This document shows positions 31,485 through 41,062 of a DNA stretch of 64,000 bases, in pieces (the stretch's first letter is position 1; each line of letters opens with the position of its first letter). A program made the translations under genes and the position numbers. The stretch is taken from the NCBI GenBank assembly GCA_001936135.1, contig CP012818.1, positions 2,232,001 through 2,296,000 of the forward strand. Reading direction: 5' to 3'. The notes beneath the pieces were generated by a model. It made no database searches. It was given only the letters and a program-made list of their open reading frames with translations, and was not told where the DNA came from. The stretch is from Saccharomycopsis fibuligera x Saccharomycopsis cf. fibuligera. Lineage: Eukaryota > Ascomycota > Saccharomycetes > Ascoideales > Saccharomycopsidaceae.

Positions 31485-33722
31485 CTATAATTTTGCCGCG
31501 CTTGCAGCGGCTATAGCCTGCTGGAGCTCGCCTTCTTCATAGAGCCTGTCGAGCTCCGCCTTGAACTTTTTCCGCACGTTCAATCTTTTGATCTTCAATG
31601 TGGGTGTCAAGGTGTCGTCAGCCACCGAGAACGGGGCAACGGCTAAATGCACGTTTTTGATCTTTTCGTACGAGACGAGCTCGGAGTCTTGCACTGACGA
31701 GTTTAGCTCCAGGAGAACCTCGCGCCTCAAGCCGGGACGCCTGAAAATTTGCTCGAGCTGCGACTTGAGCGGCGAGCCTGATTCATCTGCGCTGCCAGCT
31801 GAGCTGGTATTGGCCACTTCCACGTTTAGCTGCGCAAAGTCAAACGCAATCTTGTGCCGCTTCAAAAAGGCCTCTGCTTGTGCCAAGTTCACGCCAACGA
31901 TTGCAACCAAATAGTGCTGGCGGGCGTCTCCGTGCACATAGATCTGGTCAATCCACAGCAGCTTGGACGAGTACATATGCTGCACCCGTTCCCCAGCGAC
32001 AAACTTCCCCTGGCTCAACTTGAAGAAGTTCTTGATTCGGTCCACCACCGACATATTGTAGTCGCCGTCAAGTTGCGCCACGTCACCGGTGCAAAACCAT
32101 CCGTCTTCGTCAACGGACTCTGCGAACGCGGCCTGATTCTTGTAGTAGCCCTGGGTGACCCCTGGCCCTCTAAACAACACTTCGCCGCTCCTGTTTTTAT
32201 CAAAAACGTAGCCGAGTTCCGGCACATCCCTTAGTCTGAACTCAATATTGGTGCCAACGTACCCAGTGGTGCCGACGCCTTGGTTCGACACTTCGGTGGT
32301 GACCGGGCCAGAGCAGAAGGTCTCGGTCATGCCATAGCCTTGGGCAATTCTGAAATTAAAGACCGCCGTCAAGAAAAAGATTGTCTTTTTCGAGATTGGC
32401 GCAGAGCCAAGCAAGATAAATTTTACCTCGTCAAAGCCAACCGCGGCCCGGAACCGAGGGCATATGAACCGGTCGTACCAAAAATGCCGTGGGTCTTTGC
32501 CCTGGGCGAGCTGCTCTATCTTGTAGTTTATGGCACTGCGGAGAAACCTGTTCAGCTCGATCTTGTCTTTCAAAAGCGCCTCGATCTTGTTCAAGACACG
32601 GGGCACGGTGCAGAAAAACGTCGGCTTCACTGCCCTAATGTCGCCAAAATATGTGGTAACGTCGCGGGGGTTGTGCGGGAAATACATGGTGAAGCCATAG
32701 AAAAGCTGGGTGTAGACAACAGCACGGGCGTAACAATGCGCCATTGGCAAAAACTCAAAGCTTCGGCCATGCTCCCCAATATCTCTGAGGAGCATTGTAT
32801 GGGTGACTTGACTGAGCCCAAGCCTGTGCGTAAGCTTCACTCCTTTGGGCAACGATGTGGTGCCGGAGGTAAAAGAAATAGTGAAGACGTCGTCCGGGTT
32901 GGGCACAACGTGCGGTCTGGGGCCATCCTGGCCAACCTTGAGCAAGGTTCTGAAATCGAGCAAGCTCAATCCTGCCGAGTGAGCAGCGGTGAACAACTGA
33001 TGGTCTGCGGTCAAACTGAGGTCCTCGATTGTCACAATGAACACCAAGCTGCCCAAGTCCTCTGGCCGCTCCTTGCGCACAGCAACGATTTTCTCGGCAT
33101 TCACCTTGTTGGTAAAGACTACAGGACTTTTGGTTAAACTGAGGATGTAAACCGTGGCCGAAGGCCCCAAGCTATCGTAGAGGCAAGTGTTGACCAACGA
33201 GTATGCCTGGCATGCTGCGTCGAGGACGACAAATTCCGGCACGTTGGGCAAGTAAAAAGTGACGATTCTTTCACTTTCAGGAACAACGAACTGGTCAAAC
33301 AAGTGGAGCAAAGCCGACCCAACCTGAGTGCGCATCTGTGCAACTTCGCTGTAGGTCCAGTACTGATAGTCGCCGTACACAGCCCGCAGCGGATCAAGCA
33401 ACCTGCGGAACCCCAACATGTTCTGGTCAGCGTATTTGCGCAGGGCGTACTGGAAAAGGTCGTAGTAGGTGGCCAAGTCTGGGTGGATACTGAGGACAAA
33501 TCTGTCCTTGGTGAACCGGTTTCTGAACACCGGGGAGTGGCCCTCAGTTTTGCTGTTGGGTAGCACTGCGCACTGGTTTATGACGGAGGGCGGAAGCGGT
33601 AACCGAGCAAGCACGTCGTCAACGGTGTCGCCCGGGTTGTATAGAGGTGGCTGCAAGCCGCCGGCTCGAGGCGACGGGCCTCTTGTAGAAGGGGCGGCCG
33701 AGGAGCCAGCTTCGGTAGACAT
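31485..33722 (-). CDS. FAA2: peroxisomal medium/long-chain acyl-CoA synthetase Faa2
   Basis: 745 residues, against 744 in S. cerevisiae Faa2. It has the AMP-binding P-loop FTSGTTSLPKGVKLTH, FLPMAHCYARAVV, GSAPISKKTIFFL, the adenine motif QGYGMTETF, DGWFCTGDVAQLDGD and the hinge region VVDRIKNFFKLSQGKFV. It ends SAAKL, a type 1 peroxisomal targeting signal. The enzyme activates fatty acids (ATP + CoA to acyl-CoA) inside peroxisomes for beta-oxidation. Six CTG codons (residues 94, 112, 390, 588, 589, 671) fall where Faa2 relatives have small or polar residues, arguing that CTG is read as Ser. GC-rich, with a CT-rich 5' leader on its own strand. Confidence 0.95.
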   Translation of the reverse strand: MSTEAGSSAAPSTRGPSPRAGGLQPPLYNPGDTVDDVLARLPLPPSVINQCAVLPNSKTEGHSPVFRNRFTKDRFVLSIHPDLATYYDLFQYALRKYADQNMLGFRRLLDPLRAVYGDYQYWTYSEVAQMRTQVGSALLHLFDQFVVPESERIVTFYLPNVPEFVVLDAACQAYSLVNTCLYDSLGPSATVYILSLTKSPVVFTNKVNAEKIVAVRKERPEDLGSLVFIVTIEDLSLTADHQLFTAAHSAGLSLLDFRTLLKVGQDGPRPHVVPNPDDVFTISFTSGTTSLPKGVKLTHRLGLSQVTHTMLLRDIGEHGRSFEFLPMAHCYARAVVYTQLFYGFTMYFPHNPRDVTTYFGDIRAVKPTFFCTVPRVLNKIEALLKDKIELNRFLRSAINYKIEQLAQGKDPRHFWYDRFICPRFRAAVGFDEVKFILLGSAPISKKTIFFLTAVFNFRIAQGYGMTETFCSGPVTTEVSNQGVGTTGYVGTNIEFRLRDVPELGYVFDKNRSGEVLFRGPGVTQGYYKNQAAFAESVDEDGWFCTGDVAQLDGDYNMSVVDRIKNFFKLSQGKFVAGERVQHMYSSKLLWIDQIYVHGDARQHYLVAIVGVNLAQAEAFLKRHKIAFDFAQLNVEVANTSSAGSADESGSPLKSQLEQIFRRPGLRREVLLELNSSVQDSELVSYEKIKNVHLAVAPFSVADDTLTPTLKIKRLNVRKKFKAELDRLYEEGELQQAIAAASAAKL

Positions 33723-34275
33723 CAGATTGCTGTGGTGCTGCGGATGGCTGGGATCACTGCATTAAAAGCAAGAGAGAGAGCGAGCGAGAGCGAGTATATG
33801 TCCTGTCTCAAAGCCTCTCGAGTTGGACCCACAGGTAGCTGAAGCTCAGGGAAAAGAGGCGGCAATCAATTTGTTTGGTACCGCAGAATGCGGAGATGGA
33901 GGAAAACTCAGGAACGCGTCAAAGAAACTGGCAAGCCGGCCTCTTTTTATACATTTTCACATATTTGCACATATGGACAGACCGGGCAGTTTCACCGCAA
34001 CCCTCATTGGCGGCAGGCAGGCATACAGGCAGGCTGCTAATTAACGCTAACTTAGGCTGTGCACCATCCATGTTTAACGTTGTCTCTGAAGGAATTCAAG
34101 AGAATGGCGATTTGCGCGGCCTGCCAGCGGCCTGCCAGCGGCGCGAAAAAAAGGCGGCCGCGTTCGTTTTGCGTTCAGGAAACGGTATGGGGCGCCTGCT
34201 ATCTATATATTGCATCTATAGATCGCCTTAGCCTGCGGGCTAGTGGTGCACGCCCACACTAGCATAATACCAAGG

Positions 34276-34326
34276 GCGCGGGCCACAGGCCACAGGCCAC
34301 GGGCCACGGGCCACGGGCCACGGGCT
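34276..34326 (+). repeat. 8-bp-type GGGCCAC tandem repeat, G-quadruplex type
   Basis: About six units; the later ones have GGG runs separated by CCAC, a pattern able to form a G-quadruplex. It lies between two divergent genes. Confidence 0.75.
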
Positions 34327-35872
34327 GTTCTCCGGGGGGCCCAGTGGGGTTGCAGGCTGGCCTATGCTCGCTGTAGCGTGGGAGCCTGCCATTTTGTCCG
34401 ATGGTCTTCGCGGTTTGTTTCAAGAATGGCTAGCTTCCAGCAATCCATGCCAACATTAATCGCTAAGGGTGGCGCATCCCTGGGGCCACATCGCGTGTTA
34501 TATGCGTTTCTGTACTGCGGCTACTGGCGTCTGTCTGGGTTCGTCTTTGGCTGGTATGTTTAGTCTCTTATCAGACTCCGTTTTCAGCAGTAATACCACT
34601 GTTGCGGTTCCTTTGTTGGGGCGCCGGAAACGACAAAATGGGCACGTGCAAGCAGAGGGGCCCTTTGTATAACGCTTCTCGGTACTCGTGGAGGCTCCAG
34701 CGTGTGGCTGGCATGCAGGCCTTCGCTACTCAAAACGGGCCCTCCTGAAGACAATATCAACCGCCACAGACACTGATCCGCCAAACATTGTTTCGTATTT
34801 CTTGGACGGCGCGCTGGCAAAAACTGTACTTCGTAATTGAAAAGTACACATCTGGTTGGACGTCCAAAGAATCCGGCTGCATCTCCGCTGCTACCGCCTC
34901 CTTGGTATACCCAGAGCCCGGGCGCGCCCGTACCAAAAGAAAATGAAAAAAATAGCGTGACGCAAGAAAATGAAAAAAAAAATGAAAAATAGAAAAAATG
35001 GAGAGTGCACGACTACATGGCGCAGAGCTGCTAAACTGCTCCTCCACGCGAAACAGCGCTTTCCTCGAACAAGACAAGCCAGCGAAACGAAAGCACGCAG
35101 CACAGCGAGCTGTCCCTTTCGTCCATGCGGAGGGGGTTCTGGTGAGCAGTCGGCGGCGCTTTCACTGATCCTCCCGAGTGTGCAGCTGTATATTGTTTTG
35201 GAGTAAAATGACGATTGCATGTGTGCGCAACCGAGTCAATCCACGCAGCCCGCTCGGCGCACGCAGCCCGCTCGGCGCACTCAAGCGCACTCAACGAGAA
35301 GTTTCCCCGAAGGCCTGTCCGGTTCAGGACAGCCGTCAACGAAAATTTCATCAAGTGTGAAATTTTTCACTCGAGGCGTTCGGGGCTGTTGGGCGGATAC
35401 CCGCGCTGGGCAAGTAAACATTCAGGCAGGCAAACGCTGCCAACTCTGTCTCCATGCAGGCCATCACGGAGCACTCTTTGTGTCTCGTTCAAATTAATGT
35501 CACCCCACCTGTTATCTCTAGCAATCAGCAAATAGAGACAAATCCACAGTTCTGCTATTCGGCGCGGGCTTTGGCCTGCTACTGCAAGTCGACTATTACG
35601 TGAGCATGCTCGACGGCTGCCCACTGCATAGTTCTCGCCGGCCTGCGGGCCGGCGGGTAACCCGGGGTACTTATAAATCGTAGTTTCGGTCGGTGACTAA
35701 TTGTTTGGTCGGGGGCACGCTGAGTGCCTGGGCAAGCTTGGCCTCGACGTGCTGGCGCAGGAGTCTCGAGGGCGGCGAGCACGCAATTTGCCGAGAACCG
35801 GTGCCACGAACCGACCATGCAGGACATGCAAGATTGCACATTGGCACATGGTGTGTCAACATCGCTTTCAGA

Positions 35873-35882
35873 GCCACAGTTT
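35873..35882 (-). promoter_or_regulatory. Met31/Met32-type site upstream of JLP1
   Basis: GCCACAGTTT on plus is AAACTGTGGC on minus, an exact match to the known Met31/32 consensus. It lies 180 bases before the JLP1 ATG and 40 bases before its TATA box. Confidence 0.65.
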
Positions 35883-35922
35883 GAACATTGAGCTCCTCGA
35901 GATTAGTAATTGTGTGTGGGCA

Positions 35923-35934
35923 TATATATATAAG
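35923..35934 (+). promoter_or_regulatory. JLP1 TATA box
   Basis: TATATATATAAG, about 130 bases upstream of the ATG. Confidence 0.65.
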
Positions 35935-36061
35935 GGCGACGTGATGGTGTAGATTTGGAAGTTTTTGAAAAATGCAACTAAAAGCTAGCATTGGCAAACA
36001 TCCAGTTTGAAAAAACAATAAAACAAATACAGCAGAGAATATAGTAGAACTCAGTACAGAA

Positions 36062-37348
36062 ATGTCCAACACCAGCACCATCACTCTCACTGCCAAGCAG
36101 GAGCAGAAGCCTGTTGATGATCAGATCAAAGAGCTTGTCCAGAAGACTGGCCAGTTGAGAACCAACAGAGACCACTACACCGAAGTCGACGTTCACGGAC
36201 CAGATCCAGAAGGTTTGAATCACTTACCAGAGCCAGCCAAACAAAGATTCAAGGAATTTGGTGTCGATATTAGCAAAGGCTACCCATCCAGACCAGACAA
36301 AAGCCAAATTCCAGTTTTCGTCGACGAAGCTTACGCCATCAGAAACGAAGACTACCCGTACGTTGAGAGAGCAAAGAATGCTGATCCAGAAAAGAAAGCC
36401 CTTTTTGGTGCTGCCAAGGAAGTTAGAAACTTGACCTCCAAGATTGGTACTGAAATTATCGGTTTGCAGCTCGCCGACTTGAACGACAAACAAAAGGACG
36501 AATTGGCTCTCCTTGTTGCTGAGAGAGTTGTTGTCTTCTTCAGAGACCAGAAACTTGCTCCTCAAAAGCAATTGGAATTAGGCCACTACTGGGGTCAAGT
36601 GGAAAAGCACCCACAAACCACCCAGGTGCCAGGCTATCCAGGCATCACCTCTATCTGGGTCGACTACAGAAGACAACATGGTTTGCACTTGACTTACAAA
36701 AACAACAACTGGTGTAACTTTGACAGCAAATACGGCAACGGTGGTGGTAACCAAGGGTGGCACACCGACTTGGTGCACGAACACCAGCCTGCCGGTATCA
36801 CCCACTTGCACAACGATACTATCCCAGAAGTTGGCGGTGACACTTTGTGGGCTTCTGGTTACGGTGCTTACGACAAATTGTCCCCAGAGATGCAAAAATT
36901 CTTAGATGGCAAGAAGGCTATTTACATTTCTGCCCACTCATACTTGGACAGAAACGATCCATTTGGTGGACCAAAGAGAATTGAAAGAGAACATCCATTG
37001 GTGAGAACCCACCCAGCCACTGGCTGGAAATCTTTGTTTGTCAACAGATCCATGACCAGACGTATTGTTGGCTTGAATCCAGTTGAAAGTGATTTGATCT
37101 TGAACTACTTATTTGACGTTTACGAGAAGAATGCCGACATTCAGGTCAGATTCAACTGGAAACCAAGCAAGCCAGGACACGGCACCTCTGCTATCTGGGA
37201 TAACAGAGTTTCTCAACATAGAGTTGTTTGGGATCATGAAGGTAAAGGTGCTAGACATGGTACCAGAGTCACTTCTTTGGCTGAAGTGCCATTCTTTGAC
37301 CCAAAATCGAAGACCCAAAGAGAAGCTTTGGGCTTGAACTTGGATTAA
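36062..37348 (+). CDS. JLP1: Fe(II)/2-oxoglutarate sulfonate dioxygenase (Jlp1/TauD type)
   Basis: 428 residues. The TauD fold has its iron ligands His234 and Asp236 (NQGWHTDLVHEH) and distal His386 (NRVSQHRVVWDHEG), plus Arg402 (HGTRVTSLAEVPF) for 2-oxoglutarate. It oxidises sulfonates or sulfate esters such as taurine or isethionate, releasing sulfite as a sulfur source. The N-terminal ~90 residues with the PDPEGLNHLPEPAKQRFK type segment are the usual fungal extension. Codon use is strongly biased (TTG, AGA, no CTG seen), so the gene is probably highly expressed when induced. The promoter has a Met31/32 site. The neighbour facing it is an ACS-family anion permease, which may bring in the substrate. 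Confidence 0.9.
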   Translation: MSNTSTITLTAKQEQKPVDDQIKELVQKTGQLRTNRDHYTEVDVHGPDPEGLNHLPEPAKQRFKEFGVDISKGYPSRPDKSQIPVFVDEAYAIRNEDYPYVERAKNADPEKKALFGAAKEVRNLTSKIGTEIIGLQLADLNDKQKDELALLVAERVVVFFRDQKLAPQKQLELGHYWGQVEKHPQTTQVPGYPGITSIWVDYRRQHGLHLTYKNNNWCNFDSKYGNGGGNQGWHTDLVHEHQPAGITHLHNDTIPEVGGDTLWASGYGAYDKLSPEMQKFLDGKKAIYISAHSYLDRNDPFGGPKRIEREHPLVRTHPATGWKSLFVNRSMTRRIVGLNPVESDLILNYLFDVYEKNADIQVRFNWKPSKPGHGTSAIWDNRVSQHRVVWDHEGKGARHGTRVTSLAEVPFFDPKSKTQREALGLNLD

Positions 37349-37700
37349 AAAAATATTATGAAATTTTCTTGATGTTCAACTATTTTGTTTTGTTTTGCTT
37401 GTATAGTTTTGTTTAAATTCTTGGTATGCGGTGGTTATGAAAAAATTCCTAAAAAGGTTACGACTTTTCGAAAAATGCTTCTTTTTTTTAGTTTTTTAAA
37501 ATAAAAAAAATTTATCACGTATTTTTGGTTTACATTTTGTACTGTACTTACTGCCTCTGGCTCTATGGATATTTTGCTAATAAAGTACGCACGCCTGTAA
37601 CGGCTGCGTCGTGACATGCGGAAACCGTTGCAAACAGAAACCAACACAGGTAGCCAGGCTGCCCACAAAATGCTCTTCAGCTTGCTCTTCAGCTGGGAAA

Positions 37701-37739
<39 letters not shown>

Positions 37740-37968
37740 GCTACATCCACTGTACTGTTCAGCAACCCTAGAGGAATGAGAAACAAAAACAAAATTAATG
37801 CCGCGCTTGAACCATTGGGTTTTTCAGGATAAAAAAATACCTCAAATTTTAATGAATTAATCCCTAACCAACCGTAGTAGCAAATAAAAAAAAAAAAGAA
37901 AAAAACTTTTCCAGTATTAATAAAAAAAAGAAATTCAATGTTACATAAATTCGAAAGATTACTGGGCA
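37349..37968. other. convergent 3' intergenic region with A36 tract
   Basis: Between JLP1 and the permease. Holds an uninterrupted A36 tract (37703-37738) and several shorter A or T runs. No gene seen. Confidence 0.65.
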
Positions 37969-39723
37969 TCAGGAACTGGTGCTCTCCACACTGTCCACTC
38001 TGACCCGAGCGTTTCCACTCTTCTTATCTTCAAGCAAGTACAGCAACTCGTTCCGTTCAAGCAAACGATCTTCATCTTCTTCATCTTCGTCTTCATCAAG
38101 AGCGTTTTCCCTCTGATTGGTTCCATTATCTTCATAATTATCACCGCGGCCATAATTGTTGCCTCCCTTCCCATCAAAAGAGCGCCTATTGCCAGCTAAA
38201 TGCGGCACAATACGATAATCGTACCGTTCAAGCACCCAAGCACTAATGAATGCCAAATTAACCACCACAAGTACCACCAAGTTAATTCTGAATCCCCAAA
38301 AGAATCTTGGAGCCTGCTTGATATTCCACTGCAAAGGCACGCTCCATGCTTGAGTGCCATATGCCATGGTATTCATGAGCGCTAACACCACCTGCTTCTT
38401 TTCAGCGCTATCACGGCACAAATTTGCCAGCCAGGCATAAAAGGTAGGAGCTAGCCCGCTTTGGAAAGGCGACTCGAGAAAATAGCTAAGAAGTTTGAGA
38501 CGATGTGGTACACCTTCCCAAATTACAAGATTTGTATCAGCAAAATAGGTGACGGCAAATATTGCCAGCACAATGGGCAAGCGGCCATACACTGCACAAA
38601 GATTGGGAACTATGAATGCACAAATGGCGCCTAGAGCACCGCTGGCAGCAGCAAAACTGGTTGGGGCCAGCGGCCCATAATTGTACTTGGCGCTGTTGAC
38701 TGGATCTGTGATGAGGGATTTGATGTAAAGTTTTAAATCAGACTCGTAGTGGACTTGGTGGTGGCCCACCCAAAGCAACACGAGCACATACGGCTGCCAT
38801 GTACATAATAAATCGTTTAAGATCCGGCGCTGATTTTGTTTGGAAAAGTTTTTAGGCAATGCCACTTTATTTGCCATCCGGTGGCGGGCAAAAACCAAGT
38901 CATCTTCTGATAGTAAGCCGAATCTCTTAGTGGTGGCTGGCGTGCCAGGAAAAAACAAGAAACCATAGAAGGTGCAAAAAAGAGTAACTAGGCCGTCAAT
39001 AATAAATTGCCAGCGCCAGCCAGAGCGCCCAGAAAGGCCGTCAAGATACTGGTGGCAAGCGGTTTGCAAGAGGCCAGAAAACACGCTGCCAACACTGGAC
39101 ATGAAGTTGTAGAATCCAGCACGGCGCACAAGTTCTTCGGGCGTGTACCAGGTGCTCATAATAACGTAAGACCCGGGGAAACTCACTGCTTCACTAACAC
39201 CAACAAGAAACCGCACAAAGTAGAGCTGGTTGGCAGATCCAACGGTGGCAGCATAGAATGTGCAAAGGCCCCAGCAGAGCTCGCAGGCAATTAGCAAATA
39301 CCTGGCAAACGATTGCTTCTGGATAAGCAAGACCAACGGTATTTGGAAAATGCAGTATCCGATGTTGAAACAAGTGCTGAAGTAGTTGAGCTCGTTACCG
39401 TTGAGACTGAGTTCCTCTTTCATTCCGCTGACATAGGCGTTGGAGACATTACTGCTGTCTAACACTTTAGTGAAGAAACTCAATGCAGTGAACGCCAACA
39501 CGCAAACGTCGACCTTGAAGAGAAAGTGTCGCTCGTAAGCAGAATAATGCTTCGGATACCAGTCAAACACCTCTAAGAGCTGAGCGAGCTTGCCTCTGGC
39601 TTTGGGCCTAGGGGCGCGGTCTCTGTTTATGGTGGTGTCGCTGTAATTGTGGCGAAAAGTGATTGGGTCAGCAACCTTGAAGTAGTCCCACGTGTTGTAC
39701 GCCAACGCTTTGACTTTGGACAT
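37969..39723 (-). CDS. ACS-family MFS permease (Seo1/Soa1/Vht1/Fen2 group), candidate sulfonate carrier
   Basis: 584 residues, 12 membrane segments. Family signatures: KVDVCVLAFTALSFFTKVLD, SNVSNAYVSGMKEELSLNGN, ELNYFSTCFNIGYCIFQIP, WYTPEELVRRAGFYNFMSS and GRSGWRWQFIIDGLVTL. These are typical of the anion:cation symporter family that includes allantoate (Dal5), biotin (Vht1), pantothenate (Fen2) and sulfur-compound carriers (Seo1, Soa1/YIL166C). The charged C-terminal tail has an Asp/Glu run. Substrate cannot be read from sequence. Its convergent placement next to JLP1 suggests a sulfonate, but this is inference. Confidence 0.85.
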   Translation of the reverse strand: MSKVKALAYNTWDYFKVADPITFRHNYSDTTINRDRAPRPKARGKLAQLLEVFDWYPKHYSAYERHFLFKVDVCVLAFTALSFFTKVLDSSNVSNAYVSGMKEELSLNGNELNYFSTCFNIGYCIFQIPLVLLIQKQSFARYLLIACELCWGLCTFYAATVGSANQLYFVRFLVGVSEAVSFPGSYVIMSTWYTPEELVRRAGFYNFMSSVGSVFSGLLQTACHQYLDGLSGRSGWRWQFIIDGLVTLFCTFYGFLFFPGTPATTKRFGLLSEDDLVFARHRMANKVALPKNFSKQNQRRILNDLLCTWQPYVLVLLWVGHHQVHYESDLKLYIKSLITDPVNSAKYNYGPLAPTSFAAASGALGAICAFIVPNLCAVYGRLPIVLAIFAVTYFADTNLVIWEGVPHRLKLLSYFLESPFQSGLAPTFYAWLANLCRDSAEKKQVVLALMNTMAYGTQAWSVPLQWNIKQAPRFFWGFRINLVVLVVVNLAFISAWVLERYDYRIVPHLAGNRRSFDGKGGNNYGRGDNYEDNGTNQRENALDEDEDEEDEDRLLERNELLYLLEDKKSGNARVRVDSVESTSS

Positions 39724-41062
39724 GGTTGCTTCTGTGTATATACAGAACAGTATGGGTCAATCAATGATTTGTTGCCAGGCGACATGCTGGCCATGCTTGA
39801 CTGTTGACAGCATTGGAACTATATATATTGATCTTGCTTGATCTTGACAGGCGGTGCTTGGGAGAGAGCGGCATGTTGTGCTATGGCACATGGGCGGCAG
39901 TAATATCTATCAGAGTGCAATCGCGCCACACATTGGAGGCCCAAAGGGGCCCAGCGCCCGCATCACACGGGGAGAGGTACGCTTCGCCAGAGAATAGGAG
40001 AGCTGAAAGCCTGTTTTACTAATGGCATTTGGCCTGCGTTGAGTAGCTTTTGTTCATGGCGACTTTGAAAGAAGCATTTGTCTTCACAGTCTAAGGCGTT
40101 GGGCTTTTGGGGGTTTTGGGATTTTGGGATGCTGTGTGTCTGCACTAGTCATAGAAGAGGTGGCCGTCCAGCGTAGGGTCCACAGAGAGCTTCAAGTCAA
40201 GAGCAAGGTCTTCCCGCCAATGAAGCCCTGTTGTAAAAAGCCCTCCATCGAGCTGCGTGTTTCTTTAGCGTTTTGGTCTGGTTACAACTGGAGGTCGATA
40301 TGGATATTTTTTTTCCTTGTGAGAAACTGCGACCAGGAGACTCTCAAACAATGTTCTGCTTTTTGGAGCTCTCGAAACGACAGCACGTTTGCAATTTGTT
40401 GAAAGTCTATAAAACGCAACTATTTCAAAGTTTCTATTTGTAATCATATCTAGCCGTGTTGCGCAGCGACGTTCATTCTTAGTTATCTACCTGTTGTATG
40501 CAAGTTCCACTTACAATGTTACTATGGTTAGTTGAAAGCGACTCAGCTCCGCAGTGGTAATTTACTAGATAATGGCAACTTTATGACAAGCATTCGTATC
40601 CCTGTAGGTCGTCTGCCAGCCGTGGCCATCATCGTCCACTAGCAGTTGTCATTTCATATCACACACACACACACACACGCACACTTGGGTCTCGGGCATC
40701 ACTGATCCTGCCGAATTGATGGCCCAGCACCAGCGATGATAATGACGCTAATTAGCATTGAATTTGGAGCCCTGCGCGAGCGTTTACGTCCGACGACCTT
40801 CGAGATCACTGGAACTTGGGTGGACAGCTCATTTTCAGATTATAGATTACAGCTGCCAAACAACCTGGTACTACAATATAACATCATTTTTGGCTCAAAG
40901 GAACCAAAGTAGACGAACTCGTCAATCCGTTTAGGCACATCTATCTATTGAGCCTTACTTTAGACCAGCAAAAAGCCAAAACGCGCCAGCCTGTAAGGTA
41001 CACGCCCAGATATAGCATCGCGAATTGTCACTGTCACACATATTACACATTGTTGGAAAAAG
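39724..41062. promoter_or_regulatory. divergent promoter region of permease and alcohol dehydrogenase
   Basis: 1.3 kb without a credible gene. Contains a (CA)n microsatellite (about 40660-40678). No clear Met31/32 or Cbf1 site was found on the permease side. Confidence 0.5.

Larger units (their letters stand above)
33723..36061. promoter_or_regulatory. 2.3 kb divergent FAA2 / JLP1 intergenic region
   Basis: GC-rich. Near FAA2 there is a purine repeat (GAGCGA type, 33773-33794) in its leader. At 34276-34326 lies the GGGCCAC repeat. A tandem CGCAGCCCGCTCGGCGCA unit occurs twice at about 35246-35281. The JLP1 end holds the Met31/32 site and TATA box listed separately. Short frames on both strands are not convincing genes. 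Confidence 0.55.

Noticed and set aside
31271-31516. 81-codon ATG frame with Lys-Lys-Thr-Ala repeats
   Set aside because: It is the reading of a 12-bp tandem repeat and a CAAC repeat in the FAA2 3' flank, running antisense into FAA2.
32280-33137. 285-codon plus-strand frame antisense to FAA2
   Set aside because: Shadow of a GC-rich conserved gene; no domain, and FAA2 on the other strand is certain.
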